Of a stretch of DNA of 64,000 nt, positions 31,967 through 40,620 are shown piece by piece. Each line of letters opens with the position of its first letter. The first letter of the stretch is position 1. Below the pieces are notes generated by a model that worked only from the letters and a program-made list of their open reading frames with translations, searched no databases and was not told the DNA's origin. The stretch is from Ferrimonas kyonanensis DSM 18153 (GTDB taxonomy: Bacteria; Pseudomonadota; Gammaproteobacteria; Enterobacterales; Shewanellaceae), in assembly GCF_000425405.1 (NCBI RefSeq), contig NZ_AUDJ01000001.1, positions 186,001 to 250,000 on the forward strand. The letters are read 5' to 3'. The position numbers and the translations under genes were made by a program.

Positions 31967-32635
31967 TTATTGCATGCGTTTAAGGGTGAATACCGACACC
32001 CGGTCGCTGATGTCTTCGGCGATGTTGGCGACGTCGTCGATGCGATCGAAGAAATAGCGCAATTGCACCTTGTTGGTCAGGGGCAGGTCGGTGTCAAACA
32101 GGGTCATCTTGGCCCGAATGCACACCTTGTTGGCATCGCTTTCAAACAGGATCACCTTCTGGTGGTATTCCTGCACCCGCTGCAGATCGGTGAGGAAACT
32201 CTTGGCGCAGAGGACGGTGTGATCCAAAGTTTCGCCTACCAGACGCAACAGGTCGTTGAGATCGTCATTGACCTGCGCTGGAATGGTGGGCTGCTCCACT
32301 TTCAGATGCACGCCGATGGTTTCCTGCTGATTCATCAGCTTATCGGTCAGCTCGATCAGTAGCGCCACATCGGAGCGCAGATCCGGGATCAGGGTGCGGG
32401 CATACAATCGAGTGTCGATCTCTCGTCGCAGCTGGTCGGCCGAGCTCTCAATCTGCTGCAGCTCGGCCAGGGTGTCATCGAATTCAGGGCAGTTGGCCCC
32501 GCTCTTGAGGTAGATTTGCCACAGGCGGGCAAATTTGTGGTGGGCCAGGGTAACGTGATCGAGAAACTGGTACACCTGGGTTTCGGTGCTCTGACTTTGA
32601 TTCAGTAAAGACGTGACTTTGGAAAACCAAAGCAT
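31967..32635 (-). CDS. DUF47 (PhoU-like) accessory protein of Pit
   Basis: A 222-residue all-helical cytosolic protein of the DUF47/TIGR00153 family, related to PhoU. Two repeated bundles carry acidic motifs such as QIESSADQLRREID and FFDRIDDVANIAEDISDRV. Such proteins are nearly always encoded beside Pit and are thought to control or assemble the transporter. It lies between the exported CYTH-like gene and pit. Confidence 0.93.
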   Translation of the reverse strand: MLWFSKVTSLLNQSQSTETQVYQFLDHVTLAHHKFARLWQIYLKSGANCPEFDDTLAELQQIESSADQLRREIDTRLYARTLIPDLRSDVALLIELTDKLMNQQETIGVHLKVEQPTIPAQVNDDLNDLLRLVGETLDHTVLCAKSFLTDLQRVQEYHQKVILFESDANKVCIRAKMTLFDTDLPLTNKVQLRYFFDRIDDVANIAEDISDRVSVFTLKRMQ

Positions 32636-32709
32636 GCGGCCTCCTTGTGCTAGAGAGTGAGTCGGGGTGGAGCGGGAATCCGGAGCCCATTGCGGGCTCC
32701 GCGGCAGGG

Positions 32710-33537
32710 TTAGTGGAACCCGGGTGTCATCTTGAATGTGGCCTTGGTCTTGGAGCCGGTGTGGATGCCGTCGGTGAGGCCGGAGGCCTGCACCTGGTCG
32801 TACAGATACTGAAAGGCCTGATCCAGCTCGTCCCGATCCTTGGTCAGCCCCTTGAAGGAGAAGTCTGAAAAGGCGGTTCTTGGCCGGCGGTAGTAAGGGG
32901 TCCAGACCTGAAAGTCCACTTCGATGCCGTCGAAACGGGGATCGGTCATGTAGCCTTCCCAGTCGTAGGTGCGCATCACCACGGTTTGTTTGAGATCGTC
33001 GCCGCGTTGTTCCAGTATGGTTTTGACCAGCGCCCAGGCGTCGTCGTGATTGCGGATGTGGTCAATGACCACGTCAAAGGCCAGTGACTTTACATTGATG
33101 TCGTCGGGCGAATAGGGAATGTCGTAGCTGACACTGTACTTGGTTTTGTCACCGTCGTAATCGATCTCCGCTTTCTTGTAGCCGCTGATGTCGCCAAAGC
33201 CTTGAGGGTCGGTGGCCCGCAATTTGACCGTAATCTTGCTCTTACTGGGCTTGGTAACGTGCTCCCGGACTCGAATCTGCAGCGCCTGCTGCTTCAGGGC
33301 CCGATCCGGCGTGTCAAAATAGGTCACCAGCTTTTCCGAGGGCGAGTCTTCGAACCGAATGAAGCTGAACGCGGCATTGAACTCATCGGTCAGGGTATCG
33401 GTGGCGTAGGGCAGGGTGGTGCCGGTGCCGATATTGACCGCGTATTCGATCTTATCGAAGTGGTCCTTGGTCAGGGCCTGGGCATTGCTGCCCAGGCACA
33501 GGCTGGCCAATCCCCACAAAAACGTATTCATACGCAT
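32710..33537 (-). CDS. Exported protein with CYTH-like core
   Basis: A 275-residue protein with a signal peptide (MNTFLWGLASLCLGSNAQA), so periplasmic. The pattern LVTYFDTPDRALKQQALQIRVREH...ITVKLRATDPQ resembles the central strands of the CYTH/triphosphate tunnel fold (YyDTpd..L...lRiR....ltlK). The usual N-terminal ExExK is not obvious: the nearest match is DKIEYAVNIG. I infer a periplasmic CYTH-superfamily protein, perhaps acting on polyphosphate or organic triphosphates. It lies between the OprO/P-type porin and DUF47-Pit, which supports a phosphate-scavenging role. Not a known named gene. Confidence 0.6.
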   Translation of the reverse strand: MRMNTFLWGLASLCLGSNAQALTKDHFDKIEYAVNIGTGTTLPYATDTLTDEFNAAFSFIRFEDSPSEKLVTYFDTPDRALKQQALQIRVREHVTKPSKSKITVKLRATDPQGFGDISGYKKAEIDYDGDKTKYSVSYDIPYSPDDINVKSLAFDVVIDHIRNHDDAWALVKTILEQRGDDLKQTVVMRTYDWEGYMTDPRFDGIEVDFQVWTPYYRRPRTAFSDFSFKGLTKDRDELDQAFQYLYDQVQASGLTDGIHTGSKTKATFKMTPGFH

Positions 33538-33549
33538 GGGGTAAGCTCC

Positions 33550-34920
33550 TTAGAAAGCAAACTGCAGGCGGGCCTGAATGATGCTGGTGTCCTGATCGTT
33601 CTGTTCGATGCCGTTGATGTCATCGAAGCTCTTGTCGTACTCCCCTTCGGCGTAGACGTAGTTGAGCTGCGCCTTGAGGTTGTCTTCCAGGTACCAGTTG
33701 AGGCCGACCACGTAGTTGGTCATGTCGCCGCCGTACTTGAGGCTGTTGTCGCTGAAGTTGGCCTGGTCATAGCGGACCGCCACTTCCCAGGCGCCCCAAC
33801 CGCCGGCCGACACCGGCTTGTCGGGACGGGGCGACTTCATTACCCCTTTTTTACGGCTGTAGCGCCATTTTTCCCCGGTCAGTATGTAAGAGGCGGTCAG
33901 GTAGTAGGCGTCGACCTCCACATCGGGCTTGTCGATGGCATCGGCCTTGGCGGCAATGTATTCCCCTTGCAGCAGCAGATTGCGGTGTTGATACAGCACT
34001 TCGGCGCCGTAGTGCTGGGCACCTTTGGCGTCGAAGTTACCGGTATCGATCATGCGGCTGGCGGGTTTGGAGGCCGGACGAGCCCGGTAGCGCAGCTCGC
34101 CAATGTCATCGTTGATGTCCATCATCAGGTAGCTGGCACCCAGGTGCAGCAGGTTGTCGTTGCTGCGGATCGGCGTGCCGGTGACGCGAGCGTTGATGAT
34201 GGTGGTTTCCGGGTAGCTGACCTCCTCTTCGAAGTCCTGTTCATCGCTGTCCCACTTTTCCTCCTCCAGTTTGGAGAAGTCGATGCCGTACCCCAGTGCC
34301 ATGGCCCAGTTATTGCCGGCGTAGCGCCATTGTGCGCCCAGGGCCCGGTCTGGTGAGAAGGTATCGGTCGAAGCTCGTTCCATCATAATCTGATGGGCGG
34401 AGCTTTGGGTGCCCTGCATACCAAAGGCGTATTTCTGGAAACCCAGAGTCAGCTTCTGATCGTCCCAACCCTCCCAGGTGACCTTGGCGTCTTTGAGATC
34501 CACTTCGCTGTCGGCGAAGTCCAGCTCAATCTCATACTCCCACAGGCGGGCAAACTGCCCCTCGATGCCCAGGCGCAGGCGACGGATGTTGGTGTCTTTA
34601 TGGGCCGGTTCGTAGTTGAGTTTCTTGCCTTCGTACATCTCATCCACATCGACGTAATCGGCCTGGATGCGGGCTTTGAAATTCAGGGTAGAACGTCCAT
34701 CTTTGGAGACCAGTGTTGGCGCCGGAGAGCTTTTGGAGAACTTGACCCGGTCGGTTTTCTTGGCGGCGTCCCGGGCTTCGATCAGTTCGATCTCAAGGGC
34801 TTCGAGGCGTTGTTCAAGTTCGGAAAGTTTTTGATCGTCGGTAGCCAATGCTTGCGGGGCAAATCCGGTAAGAGCGACGGCAACAGCCAAGGCGACGGAA
34901 GTAACTGGATAGCGAGCCAT
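33550..34920 (-). CDS. OprO/OprP-type outer membrane porin
   Basis: A 456-residue outer-membrane protein. After a signal peptide comes a short coiled coil (KLSELEQRLEALEIELIEAR), then a beta barrel starting with RSTLNFKARIQADY and NIRRLRLGIEGQFARLWEYEIELDFA, typical of the phosphate-selective porin O/P family; it ends in Phe. Phosphate or polyphosphate uptake is inferred from family and from Pit in the same operon. GGAGG precedes the ATG. It is first in the operon, behind a CRP/FNR-like site. Confidence 0.88.
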   Translation of the reverse strand: MARYPVTSVALAVAVALTGFAPQALATDDQKLSELEQRLEALEIELIEARDAAKKTDRVKFSKSSPAPTLVSKDGRSTLNFKARIQADYVDVDEMYEGKKLNYEPAHKDTNIRRLRLGIEGQFARLWEYEIELDFADSEVDLKDAKVTWEGWDDQKLTLGFQKYAFGMQGTQSSAHQIMMERASTDTFSPDRALGAQWRYAGNNWAMALGYGIDFSKLEEEKWDSDEQDFEEEVSYPETTIINARVTGTPIRSNDNLLHLGASYLMMDINDDIGELRYRARPASKPASRMIDTGNFDAKGAQHYGAEVLYQHRNLLLQGEYIAAKADAIDKPDVEVDAYYLTASYILTGEKWRYSRKKGVMKSPRPDKPVSAGGWGAWEVAVRYDQANFSDNSLKYGGDMTNYVVGLNWYLEDNLKAQLNYVYAEGEYDKSFDDINGIEQNDQDTSIIQARLQFAF

Positions 34921-34989
34921 AATGTGTCTCCTCCAAAGGAGTTCATCCTTATTAGATTATTTGAAGTCGTTGCTTCATTGTCCGAACTT

Positions 34990-35031
34990 AGAATAGTTCT
35001 ATGTACATTTTTTTAACGTGATCCAAATCAA
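34990..35031 (-). promoter_or_regulatory. CRP/FNR-like class II promoter of the porin-CYTH-DUF47-pit operon
   Basis: GTGATCCAAATCAA at 35018-35031 matches FNR (TTGAT-N4-ATCAA) at nine of ten positions and also holds a CRP half-site. On the minus strand a -10 TATTCT lies at 34995-34990, placing the site centre about 41.5 bp upstream of the expected start near 34983. CRP and FNR cannot be told apart by eye. Confidence 0.6.
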
Positions 35032-35175
35032 CTAATCTCAACCTTTTCTTACAGTCTTAATCACGCTTTGAGAAAAGAAAAATCGAAGGCTATTGCTGGG
35101 GAATTGGAAGGCGAAACGGCAGCGCCGCCAGCGGAGGCGGTTATTAAGGTGTGGGGGTGAGGTCGGGATTGTTGG

Positions 35176-36501
35176 CTATTTCCTGCTGCCGGATTCGATC
35201 TCCTTAATACGGTGTATGCCTCGTCTGCTGGCGTGCAATCGAAACAGTTTCACCTTGGCCTGAGCCTGCTCCCGGGTCTCAATGATCAGGTAGATTGGCA
35301 CCACTTGATGCACGTCCACCTTGCGCAGTTGCTGACTCTCCTGCTGCCAGATGGTTCGAATCTGGCTGGGCAGGAGTCGCAGTGGGCGGCTCAGGTTTAG
35401 TGTAAGATCATCGTGAAATTTATTCGACTGCTCGATGGCTTTGTGTTGGCGGAAAGAATACTGACGACGGTAGGACCAAGCGGCTTCGATACGAGAGGTC
35501 TCTGCCGAGGTCAGGGATTTTTTTAGGGTGGAAATCAAAACGTCGAGTTTTTTCCCTTTTGGGTGATAAAAACTCTCCTTAATATCCAAGCTCGGCTCTT
35601 TGTCACTGGCTTTATATAATCGATAGTGGTGTTGGTAGAAACGTGAATAAAATTTCTCAACCAGGTAGTTACGACCCAGCTCTTTTATTCGATCCTTGAA
35701 GATATAGGAGAATACCAGTGAGAAAAAAAATGGCGTGGTGAAGTTACCAAAGGCCCGCTGGGTGGCGAATGCGATGCCGGTGGCAAACGCCATGGCCATC
35801 GCCGCCGAGAAGCCAAAAATCAGCTGCTCTGCCATCTGGGTACCTTTGAGTAAGCGTCGCTGCAGCTGATAAGGCCGATCGATGATGCGCTGGCACAGCC
35901 CGAGTTTTTCCAGCATCTTTTCCCGTCCCGCTTCCTGCTCGTGTCCCAGGCGAATCCCTTGCCGCCGGGCGTAATGTTCCAGTAGCAGCAGGTAACGACG
36001 AACTTGACGGGTTTGACTGCAGCGACCGCCATGGCGTTCACGCAGCAGGGCCTGGTTGAACTGAAAAACAATCAGTTGCCGGGCCAGTTTGTACAGCTTG
36101 CGCTGCTTGGGGGCGGTCAGGCTTCGGTCCAGGCGCAGAAATCGGCACAGCGGGCTGCGCAGCGCCAGCAGTTGATCCCCTTGAGCCTGCTCAAACTGAT
36201 GCAGCAGCCCATTGACCAGATCCGCCAACATCCGCTTGAACTGGCGCTCTTTCATGGCGTGACCACCATGCAGCAATTGGCAGTAACGCTTCAGGTCGCC
36301 GGGCTGGGGTTGTCCCGGTGAGCTGAGTCGTTGTTGCTGCAGTAAATTTTGATAAAAACGGGTGGCACTGAGGCTGTCTTCATCGCTGACCATGGCCGAC
36401 GGCAGCAGCAGGTGCAACTTCCACTCGGTGCTGCTCGGTTTCTGAGTCAGTCCGATCTGAAATTGCAGGTGATACTTGTCGGCAATGGACAGCGAAATCA
36501 T
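35176..36501 (-). CDS. Unknown protein with two central membrane helices
   Basis: A 441-residue protein I do not recognise. The N-terminal 230 residues are rich in Arg, Gln and Leu and look helical and cytosolic. Two hydrophobic stretches follow (IFGFSAAMAMAFATGIAFA and TTPFFFSLVFSYIF, about residues 230-270), then a basic cytosolic C-terminus of about 170 residues with strand-like LFRLHASRRGIHRI near the end. There is no signal peptide. It is third in the operon after the two CYTH-type genes, four bases after the TTM gene, so it probably works with them, perhaps as a membrane anchor or channel. Confidence 0.7.
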   Translation of the reverse strand: MISLSIADKYHLQFQIGLTQKPSSTEWKLHLLLPSAMVSDEDSLSATRFYQNLLQQQRLSSPGQPQPGDLKRYCQLLHGGHAMKERQFKRMLADLVNGLLHQFEQAQGDQLLALRSPLCRFLRLDRSLTAPKQRKLYKLARQLIVFQFNQALLRERHGGRCSQTRQVRRYLLLLEHYARRQGIRLGHEQEAGREKMLEKLGLCQRIIDRPYQLQRRLLKGTQMAEQLIFGFSAAMAMAFATGIAFATQRAFGNFTTPFFFSLVFSYIFKDRIKELGRNYLVEKFYSRFYQHHYRLYKASDKEPSLDIKESFYHPKGKKLDVLISTLKKSLTSAETSRIEAAWSYRRQYSFRQHKAIEQSNKFHDDLTLNLSRPLRLLPSQIRTIWQQESQQLRKVDVHQVVPIYLIIETREQAQAKVKLFRLHASRRGIHRIKEIESGSRK

Positions 36502-36505
36502 AGTC

Positions 36506-36976
36506 TTACCAGCTGGTATAGGGGGTTTTCATCAGCATGGAGTTGTAATAACGCACGTCTCCGGTGACCTCCTGCGCCAGCCAAGTCGGCTTGTGTACCT
36601 GTTGCTGCTCCGATTCCAGTTCGACCTCGGCGACGGTCAGTCCCTGGTTTTCGCCATAAAATTCATCCACTTCAAAGGTGTGGCCCTGGTGGCTGACCAG
36701 GTAGCGGGTCTTGTCGATCACCCCGGGCTCACAGATTTTCAGCAGCGCCTGCGCGTCTTCCAGGGCGATCTCTTTTTCCCATTCAAACCGGGAGGCACCA
36801 CTTTCGCTGCCGATCCCTTTGATGGTCAGGATGCCCTTGTCCCCCTTGATGCGGACGCGGACGGTGCGTTCCGGGGCACTGCTCAGGTAGCCCTGGACAA
36901 TGCGGGTCTGTTTGTGTGAGTCCGCCTTGAACGAGTCGTCGTTCACCAGGTACTTGCGTTCAATTTCCAAAGTCAT
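36506..36976 (-). CDS. CYTH-domain triphosphate tunnel metalloenzyme
   Basis: A 156-residue single-domain CYTH protein. ExExK is at residues 4-8 (EIERK), followed by TVRVRIKGDKGILTIKG, the EWEKEI strand, KTRYLV and FEVDEFYGENQGLTVAEVELESE, the complete tunnel pattern. Close relatives (for example NeuTTM) hydrolyse inorganic triphosphate with Mg2+; others make cAMP or thiamine-related products. Tripolyphosphatase is the most likely activity by size and motif, an inference. It lies 14 bp after the gene at 36991-37626. Confidence 0.88.
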   Translation of the reverse strand: MTLEIERKYLVNDDSFKADSHKQTRIVQGYLSSAPERTVRVRIKGDKGILTIKGIGSESGASRFEWEKEIALEDAQALLKICEPGVIDKTRYLVSHQGHTFEVDEFYGENQGLTVAEVELESEQQQVHKPTWLAQEVTGDVRYYNSMLMKTPYTSW

Positions 36977-36990
36977 GTCTGCGGTTCCTC

Positions 36991-37626
36991 TTAGTTTGCC
37001 AGCGGCTTGTTGGTCATGCCGATCACCCGCTTGATGGCTTGCAGGTAGTTGATGTTCTCGACCCCTTCCAGGCCCACATCGCTGATGGTTTTCTGAATGT
37101 CTTCCAGTTCGGTGGACTCGGAGTTGATGCTGACAATTTTTGCCCCGTTGACCAAGACATTGGCGACTTCACAGATGCTGTTGTTGACCATGTAGCCGAA
37201 GCGTTCTTTGTTGATGCGGACCGACTGCAGATCCGGGTGAGCGTCGATCAGGGCAAGGAATGCCTGCAGATCATACTGTTGCGCTTCCAGAGCGGGCATT
37301 TCAACCATAAAGGCCGGGAAGATCTCCTGTTCCAGTTGCTGTTTGGACACCGGGAATTCCGCCTTCAGTTTAGGATCCCACTGCTCCAGACCGTCGACGG
37401 CCTGGACGAAGGTTTTGATGTCCATCTTGCCATCACGAATCTTGGTGTTGTTCAGGTCGTTGGTGCTGGACACGATGTAAATCTCTTCACTGTGGCGACA
37501 CCACACTTTTTCCGGTACCGGAACCGACAGGCGCGCCATCCGCTCATGGGCCGCTTCGAAGCTTTGTCCGAAGGTACGGAATTCAAAACGAGGTTTGGAG
37601 ATCTCACCGATTTTCAGTTCAGCCAT
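36991..37626 (-). CDS. Divergent CYTH-like protein
   Basis: A 211-residue cytosolic protein without a firm family name. FEFRTFGQ near the start, EEIYIVS...NNTKIRDGKMDIKTF in the middle and CEVANVLVNGAKIVSINSE in the second half follow the order of acidic and basic strands in CYTH proteins, and GLEQWDP/FPVS lies between. I read it as a distant CYTH-superfamily member; a profile search is needed to confirm. It is the first gene of the operon with the TTM enzyme and the 441-residue membrane protein. Confidence 0.6.
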   Translation of the reverse strand: MAELKIGEISKPRFEFRTFGQSFEAAHERMARLSVPVPEKVWCRHSEEIYIVSSTNDLNNTKIRDGKMDIKTFVQAVDGLEQWDPKLKAEFPVSKQQLEQEIFPAFMVEMPALEAQQYDLQAFLALIDAHPDLQSVRINKERFGYMVNNSICEVANVLVNGAKIVSINSESTELEDIQKTISDVGLEGVENINYLQAIKRVIGMTNKPLAN

Positions 37627-37672
37627 GGGGCAATCCTTTTTGAGTCATTCTGTGATTATTGTTTCGCCATTT

Positions 37673-37714
37673 ATGCTATGCCGGTCACCACGCCTGTGAT
37701 GTGATCGCGATCAA
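37673..37714 (-). promoter_or_regulatory. CRP/FNR-like class II promoter of the CYTH operon
   Basis: GTGATCGCGATCAA at 37701-37714 (nine of ten to FNR; preceded by T it also gives a full CRP half-site TGTGA). A -10 TAGCAT on the minus strand at 37678-37673 puts the site centre at about -41. The leader to the ATG at 37626 is about 40 nt. Same layout as the site before the porin operon. Confidence 0.6.
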
Positions 37715-37949
37715 TTTTGCTCCAATTAGTTTTTATCTAATCTTACATTCTATATTGGCGCAATGGTCAGTGTTGGTTGTTTTTGTGGTTGTTAATCAAT
37801 GGTTTGTGAGCTTGTTGGTGTTTGTTTTTGTCGGTTTGGCTTCAGATTAAAAAAGCACTAATTGTGTTTATTGATGATCTGGATCTAGGTTTTTTGCAAA
37901 GTGAATGGTTACTTTGTCCCCATCAAATGGATGGATAGGCAAAATAATA

Positions 37950-39551
37950 ATGAACAGTGAAAAAGTGCTTAGGGACGACCCGCTCGACATGAGTCAGTAC
38001 CGGATGGAACATCTGCCGGTGCGGGTTAAGTCCACCTTCGAACAGTGGTTGGAACGGTCGGGGCTGGCGATTGCCGCGGCGGTATTCGGCATTCTGATGC
38101 TGGGCGACGTGCCGGCCTTTCTGCAGAACATCGATGTGCAGATGTTGGGAAAAACCGCGGCCGGTCATTTTGCCAATGTGGGCGCCGACCAGTTCAGTCT
38201 GCACGGTGTGGCGATGCTGGCCATATTTTGCGGTGCAGTGATTCTGTGGATCACCGAAGCATTGCCTAACTATCTGACCTCACTGATTGTCATTATTTTG
38301 ATGGTGCTGACCGGGGTGCTGCCGGAACGCACCGCCTACGCGCAGTTGGGCCACCCGATCATGTGGCTGAATATTCTGTCGTTCATTCTGGCTTCGATGC
38401 TGGTGAGCAGTGGCGCCGCCAAGCGCTTTGCCTTGTGGTTTATCTGCCGCTTCGGCACCAGTGCCACTCCGATTTTCTACAGTTTCATGGTCATTAACCT
38501 GGTGCTGTCGGCGTTCATCTCGGCGACTACCGCCAAGGCGGCGATCCTGATGCCAATCTTTATGGTGATTGCCGCGGTGTACGGCGCCCGCGGTGGTGAC
38601 AACAAAAACAACTTTGGCCGCAACCTGGTGCTGCAGAACCTGTTGCAGATTAACTTGTGTGCCGGTGCCTTTGTGACCGGGTCCGGCGCCAACCTGCTGG
38701 CGGCCAGCCTGATCGCCGGTGCCATCGGCGGCAACTTCTTCTTCGGTGACTGGATGGTGGTGGCCTTTCCCATCGTGGTGTGCATGATCGTCATCGGCTG
38801 GCTGCTGGCGACCCGAGTGTATTTCCCGCTGTCGCCGGAAGAGCGGTTGCCACAGATCGAAGGCGGCATGCAGCGGTTGCAGCAAGAACTCAAGGCCATG
38901 GGGCCAGTCAGTCGGCTGGAGGTTCGCTCGATACTGATTTTTGTCACCATCCTGTTTTTCTGGGCGACGGATCGCTATCACGGTGTCAGCGCCACCGCGG
39001 TAGCCTTCATCGGTGCCATCGTGGCGTTGTCGCCACGCATCGGCGTGGTGAACTGGAATCAGGTGGACATTCCCTGGCACCTGCTGATGTTTTCTGCCGG
39101 CGCTTACACCCTGGGAGCCGGCTTTAAGCAAACCGATCTGCCCAACCTGGTGGTGAACGCCGGGCTGGAGCACTTCGGGTTGGATGCCAGCACGCCGTTC
39201 TGGGTATTTTATGTGGCGTTAACCGGTTGTATGTTGCTGAGCTCGTTGGTGTTTCAATCCAAAACCATGCGTACCATGCTGTTTGTGCCCATCGCCATCG
39301 GGGTGGCACAGCGGTTTGGCTACCCGGTGATGAGCCTGGCGTTGCCGGTGGCGCTGCTGATTGAGCACGTGTACGTATTGCCCTTTAACAGCAAACCGGC
39401 GCTGTTGCTGTACTCCACCGATCACTACAGCCTGTCGGACACCTTTAAATTTGGCTTTACCATGCTGATGATCGGCTGGGCAACCAGCATTCTGTTGGGA
39501 GAAACCTGGTTCAAGTGGTTAGGCTACACCCCCAATGGTGTTTTCTGGTAA
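37950..39551 (+). CDS. DASS/SLC13-family anion transporter
   Basis: A 533-residue inner-membrane protein with about 11-12 helices. It belongs to the divalent anion:Na+ symporter family: SATTAKAAILMPIF and FVTGSGANLLAASLI are the substrate/Na+ hairpin regions. A long cytosolic N-terminus (about 40 residues) precedes the first helix. Substrate could be a dicarboxylate, citrate, sulfate or phosphate; sequence alone does not decide. The start at 37950 is preferred over an in-frame ATG at 37905 that has no ribosome site, though the site for 37950 is also weak. Confidence 0.85.
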   Translation: MNSEKVLRDDPLDMSQYRMEHLPVRVKSTFEQWLERSGLAIAAAVFGILMLGDVPAFLQNIDVQMLGKTAAGHFANVGADQFSLHGVAMLAIFCGAVILWITEALPNYLTSLIVIILMVLTGVLPERTAYAQLGHPIMWLNILSFILASMLVSSGAAKRFALWFICRFGTSATPIFYSFMVINLVLSAFISATTAKAAILMPIFMVIAAVYGARGGDNKNNFGRNLVLQNLLQINLCAGAFVTGSGANLLAASLIAGAIGGNFFFGDWMVVAFPIVVCMIVIGWLLATRVYFPLSPEERLPQIEGGMQRLQQELKAMGPVSRLEVRSILIFVTILFFWATDRYHGVSATAVAFIGAIVALSPRIGVVNWNQVDIPWHLLMFSAGAYTLGAGFKQTDLPNLVVNAGLEHFGLDASTPFWVFYVALTGCMLLSSLVFQSKTMRTMLFVPIAIGVAQRFGYPVMSLALPVALLIEHVYVLPFNSKPALLLYSTDHYSLSDTFKFGFTMLMIGWATSILLGETWFKWLGYTPNGVFW

Positions 39552-39587
39552 TCTCGGAGCAACTTACCTCTACATTGTGGCGACAGA

Positions 39588-40610
39588 GTGACCAACAAAA
39601 GCAGTGGCGATATTCGCAGTAAATTGGCCTTGCTTCAGCTTGCCAAGGAGCTGGGAAGCATCAGTCGTGCCTGTGACATCATGGGTTACAGCCGCGACAG
39701 CTATTACCGCTTTAAGCGGCAGTACGAAAGTGCCGGTGAACAAGGGTTGCGTAATCTGTCGCGCAAGAAGCCGGCGATCAAGAACCGAGTGTCGCCGGAG
39801 GTGGAATCCCAGGTGATTGAGATTGCACTGGACTACCCCAACTATGGTCAGGCCCGGGCGGCGGAATTGCTGACGGCCCGTGGCTGCACCATCTCTCCCA
39901 GTGGTGTTCGCGCCATCTGGGTTCGGCACAACCTGGAGACCAAGCAAAACCGGTTGCTGGCGTTGCAAAGCGCCCTCAATCAGCGGCAGGAGTTGGAAGG
40001 CGAGTCCCGTCGTCAGGTGGAGCACCTGTATGAGATTAAGCAGGATCAGATGGGACTGGAGTGCCGATACCCCGGCGATGTTTGCGTTCAGGATACCTTT
40101 AAGCTGGGCAACGTTGGCGGGTTGGGAACCCTGTATCAACACACTTTCCTTGATGCTTACAGCCAGTTTGCCCATGCCTGGGTCAGCGACAGCAACGACG
40201 CCAGCCATGCCCGTGATTTTCTGCTGCGCCAGGTGGCGCCCTGGTACCAGCAGCAGCGGTTGCCGATTACTAACCTGTTGACCGACAAAGGCGCGGAATT
40301 TTTTGGCAGTAAAAGCCAGCCGTTTCAGCAGGCGATCGCCGAACTTGGTTGTCATCATATCCACATGCGAGCCTATAACGGCCCGGTGGTGAACGGCCTG
40401 GGTGCCCGGTTTCACACCCTGGTCTGGAATGAGTTTTATGAGCCGCTGTTTAAAGCCCAGCGGCTCGATCACCTCGATAGCCTGCAACAGCAACTGCAGG
40501 AGTGGCTGGCCAGATACAATCAGCAGTTCGCCATTGCCGGCCGTTACACCCTGGGCAAGACGCCGTCAGAGACCCTGACGGTGGCCCGGCACCTGATCCC
40601 CGAGGTCTGA
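39588..40610 (+). CDS. IS481-type transposase lacking the catalytic Glu
   Basis: A 340-residue protein with an N-terminal HTH (LGSISRACDIMGYSRDSYYRFKRQY) and a retroviral-type integrase core. The first Asp is in VQDTFKLG and the second in LTDKGAEF. IS481 relatives then have a Glu in a motif like NGICERFHKTILNEFY; here it reads NGLGARFHTLVWNEFY, so Glu is replaced by Ala. The protein is full length but probably inactive in DNA cleavage. GTG start. I see no terminal inverted repeats, and it lies 36 bp behind the DASS gene on the same strand. Either a decayed IS or a recruited DNA-binding protein. Confidence 0.8.
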   Translation: MTNKSSGDIRSKLALLQLAKELGSISRACDIMGYSRDSYYRFKRQYESAGEQGLRNLSRKKPAIKNRVSPEVESQVIEIALDYPNYGQARAAELLTARGCTISPSGVRAIWVRHNLETKQNRLLALQSALNQRQELEGESRRQVEHLYEIKQDQMGLECRYPGDVCVQDTFKLGNVGGLGTLYQHTFLDAYSQFAHAWVSDSNDASHARDFLLRQVAPWYQQQRLPITNLLTDKGAEFFGSKSQPFQQAIAELGCHHIHMRAYNGPVVNGLGARFHTLVWNEFYEPLFKAQRLDHLDSLQQQLQEWLARYNQQFAIAGRYTLGKTPSETLTVARHLIPEV

Positions 40611-40620
40611 CGCCGGGGCA

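Noticed and set aside
33202-34356. 384-codon plus-strand frame opposite the porin and exported CYTH-like genes
   Set aside because: It crosses two genes and has no signal, motif or ribosome site; a shadow frame.
34921-35060. Pho box upstream of the OprO/P-type porin
   Set aside because: Only one partial CTGT-like half was found, not two direct repeats with PhoB spacing.
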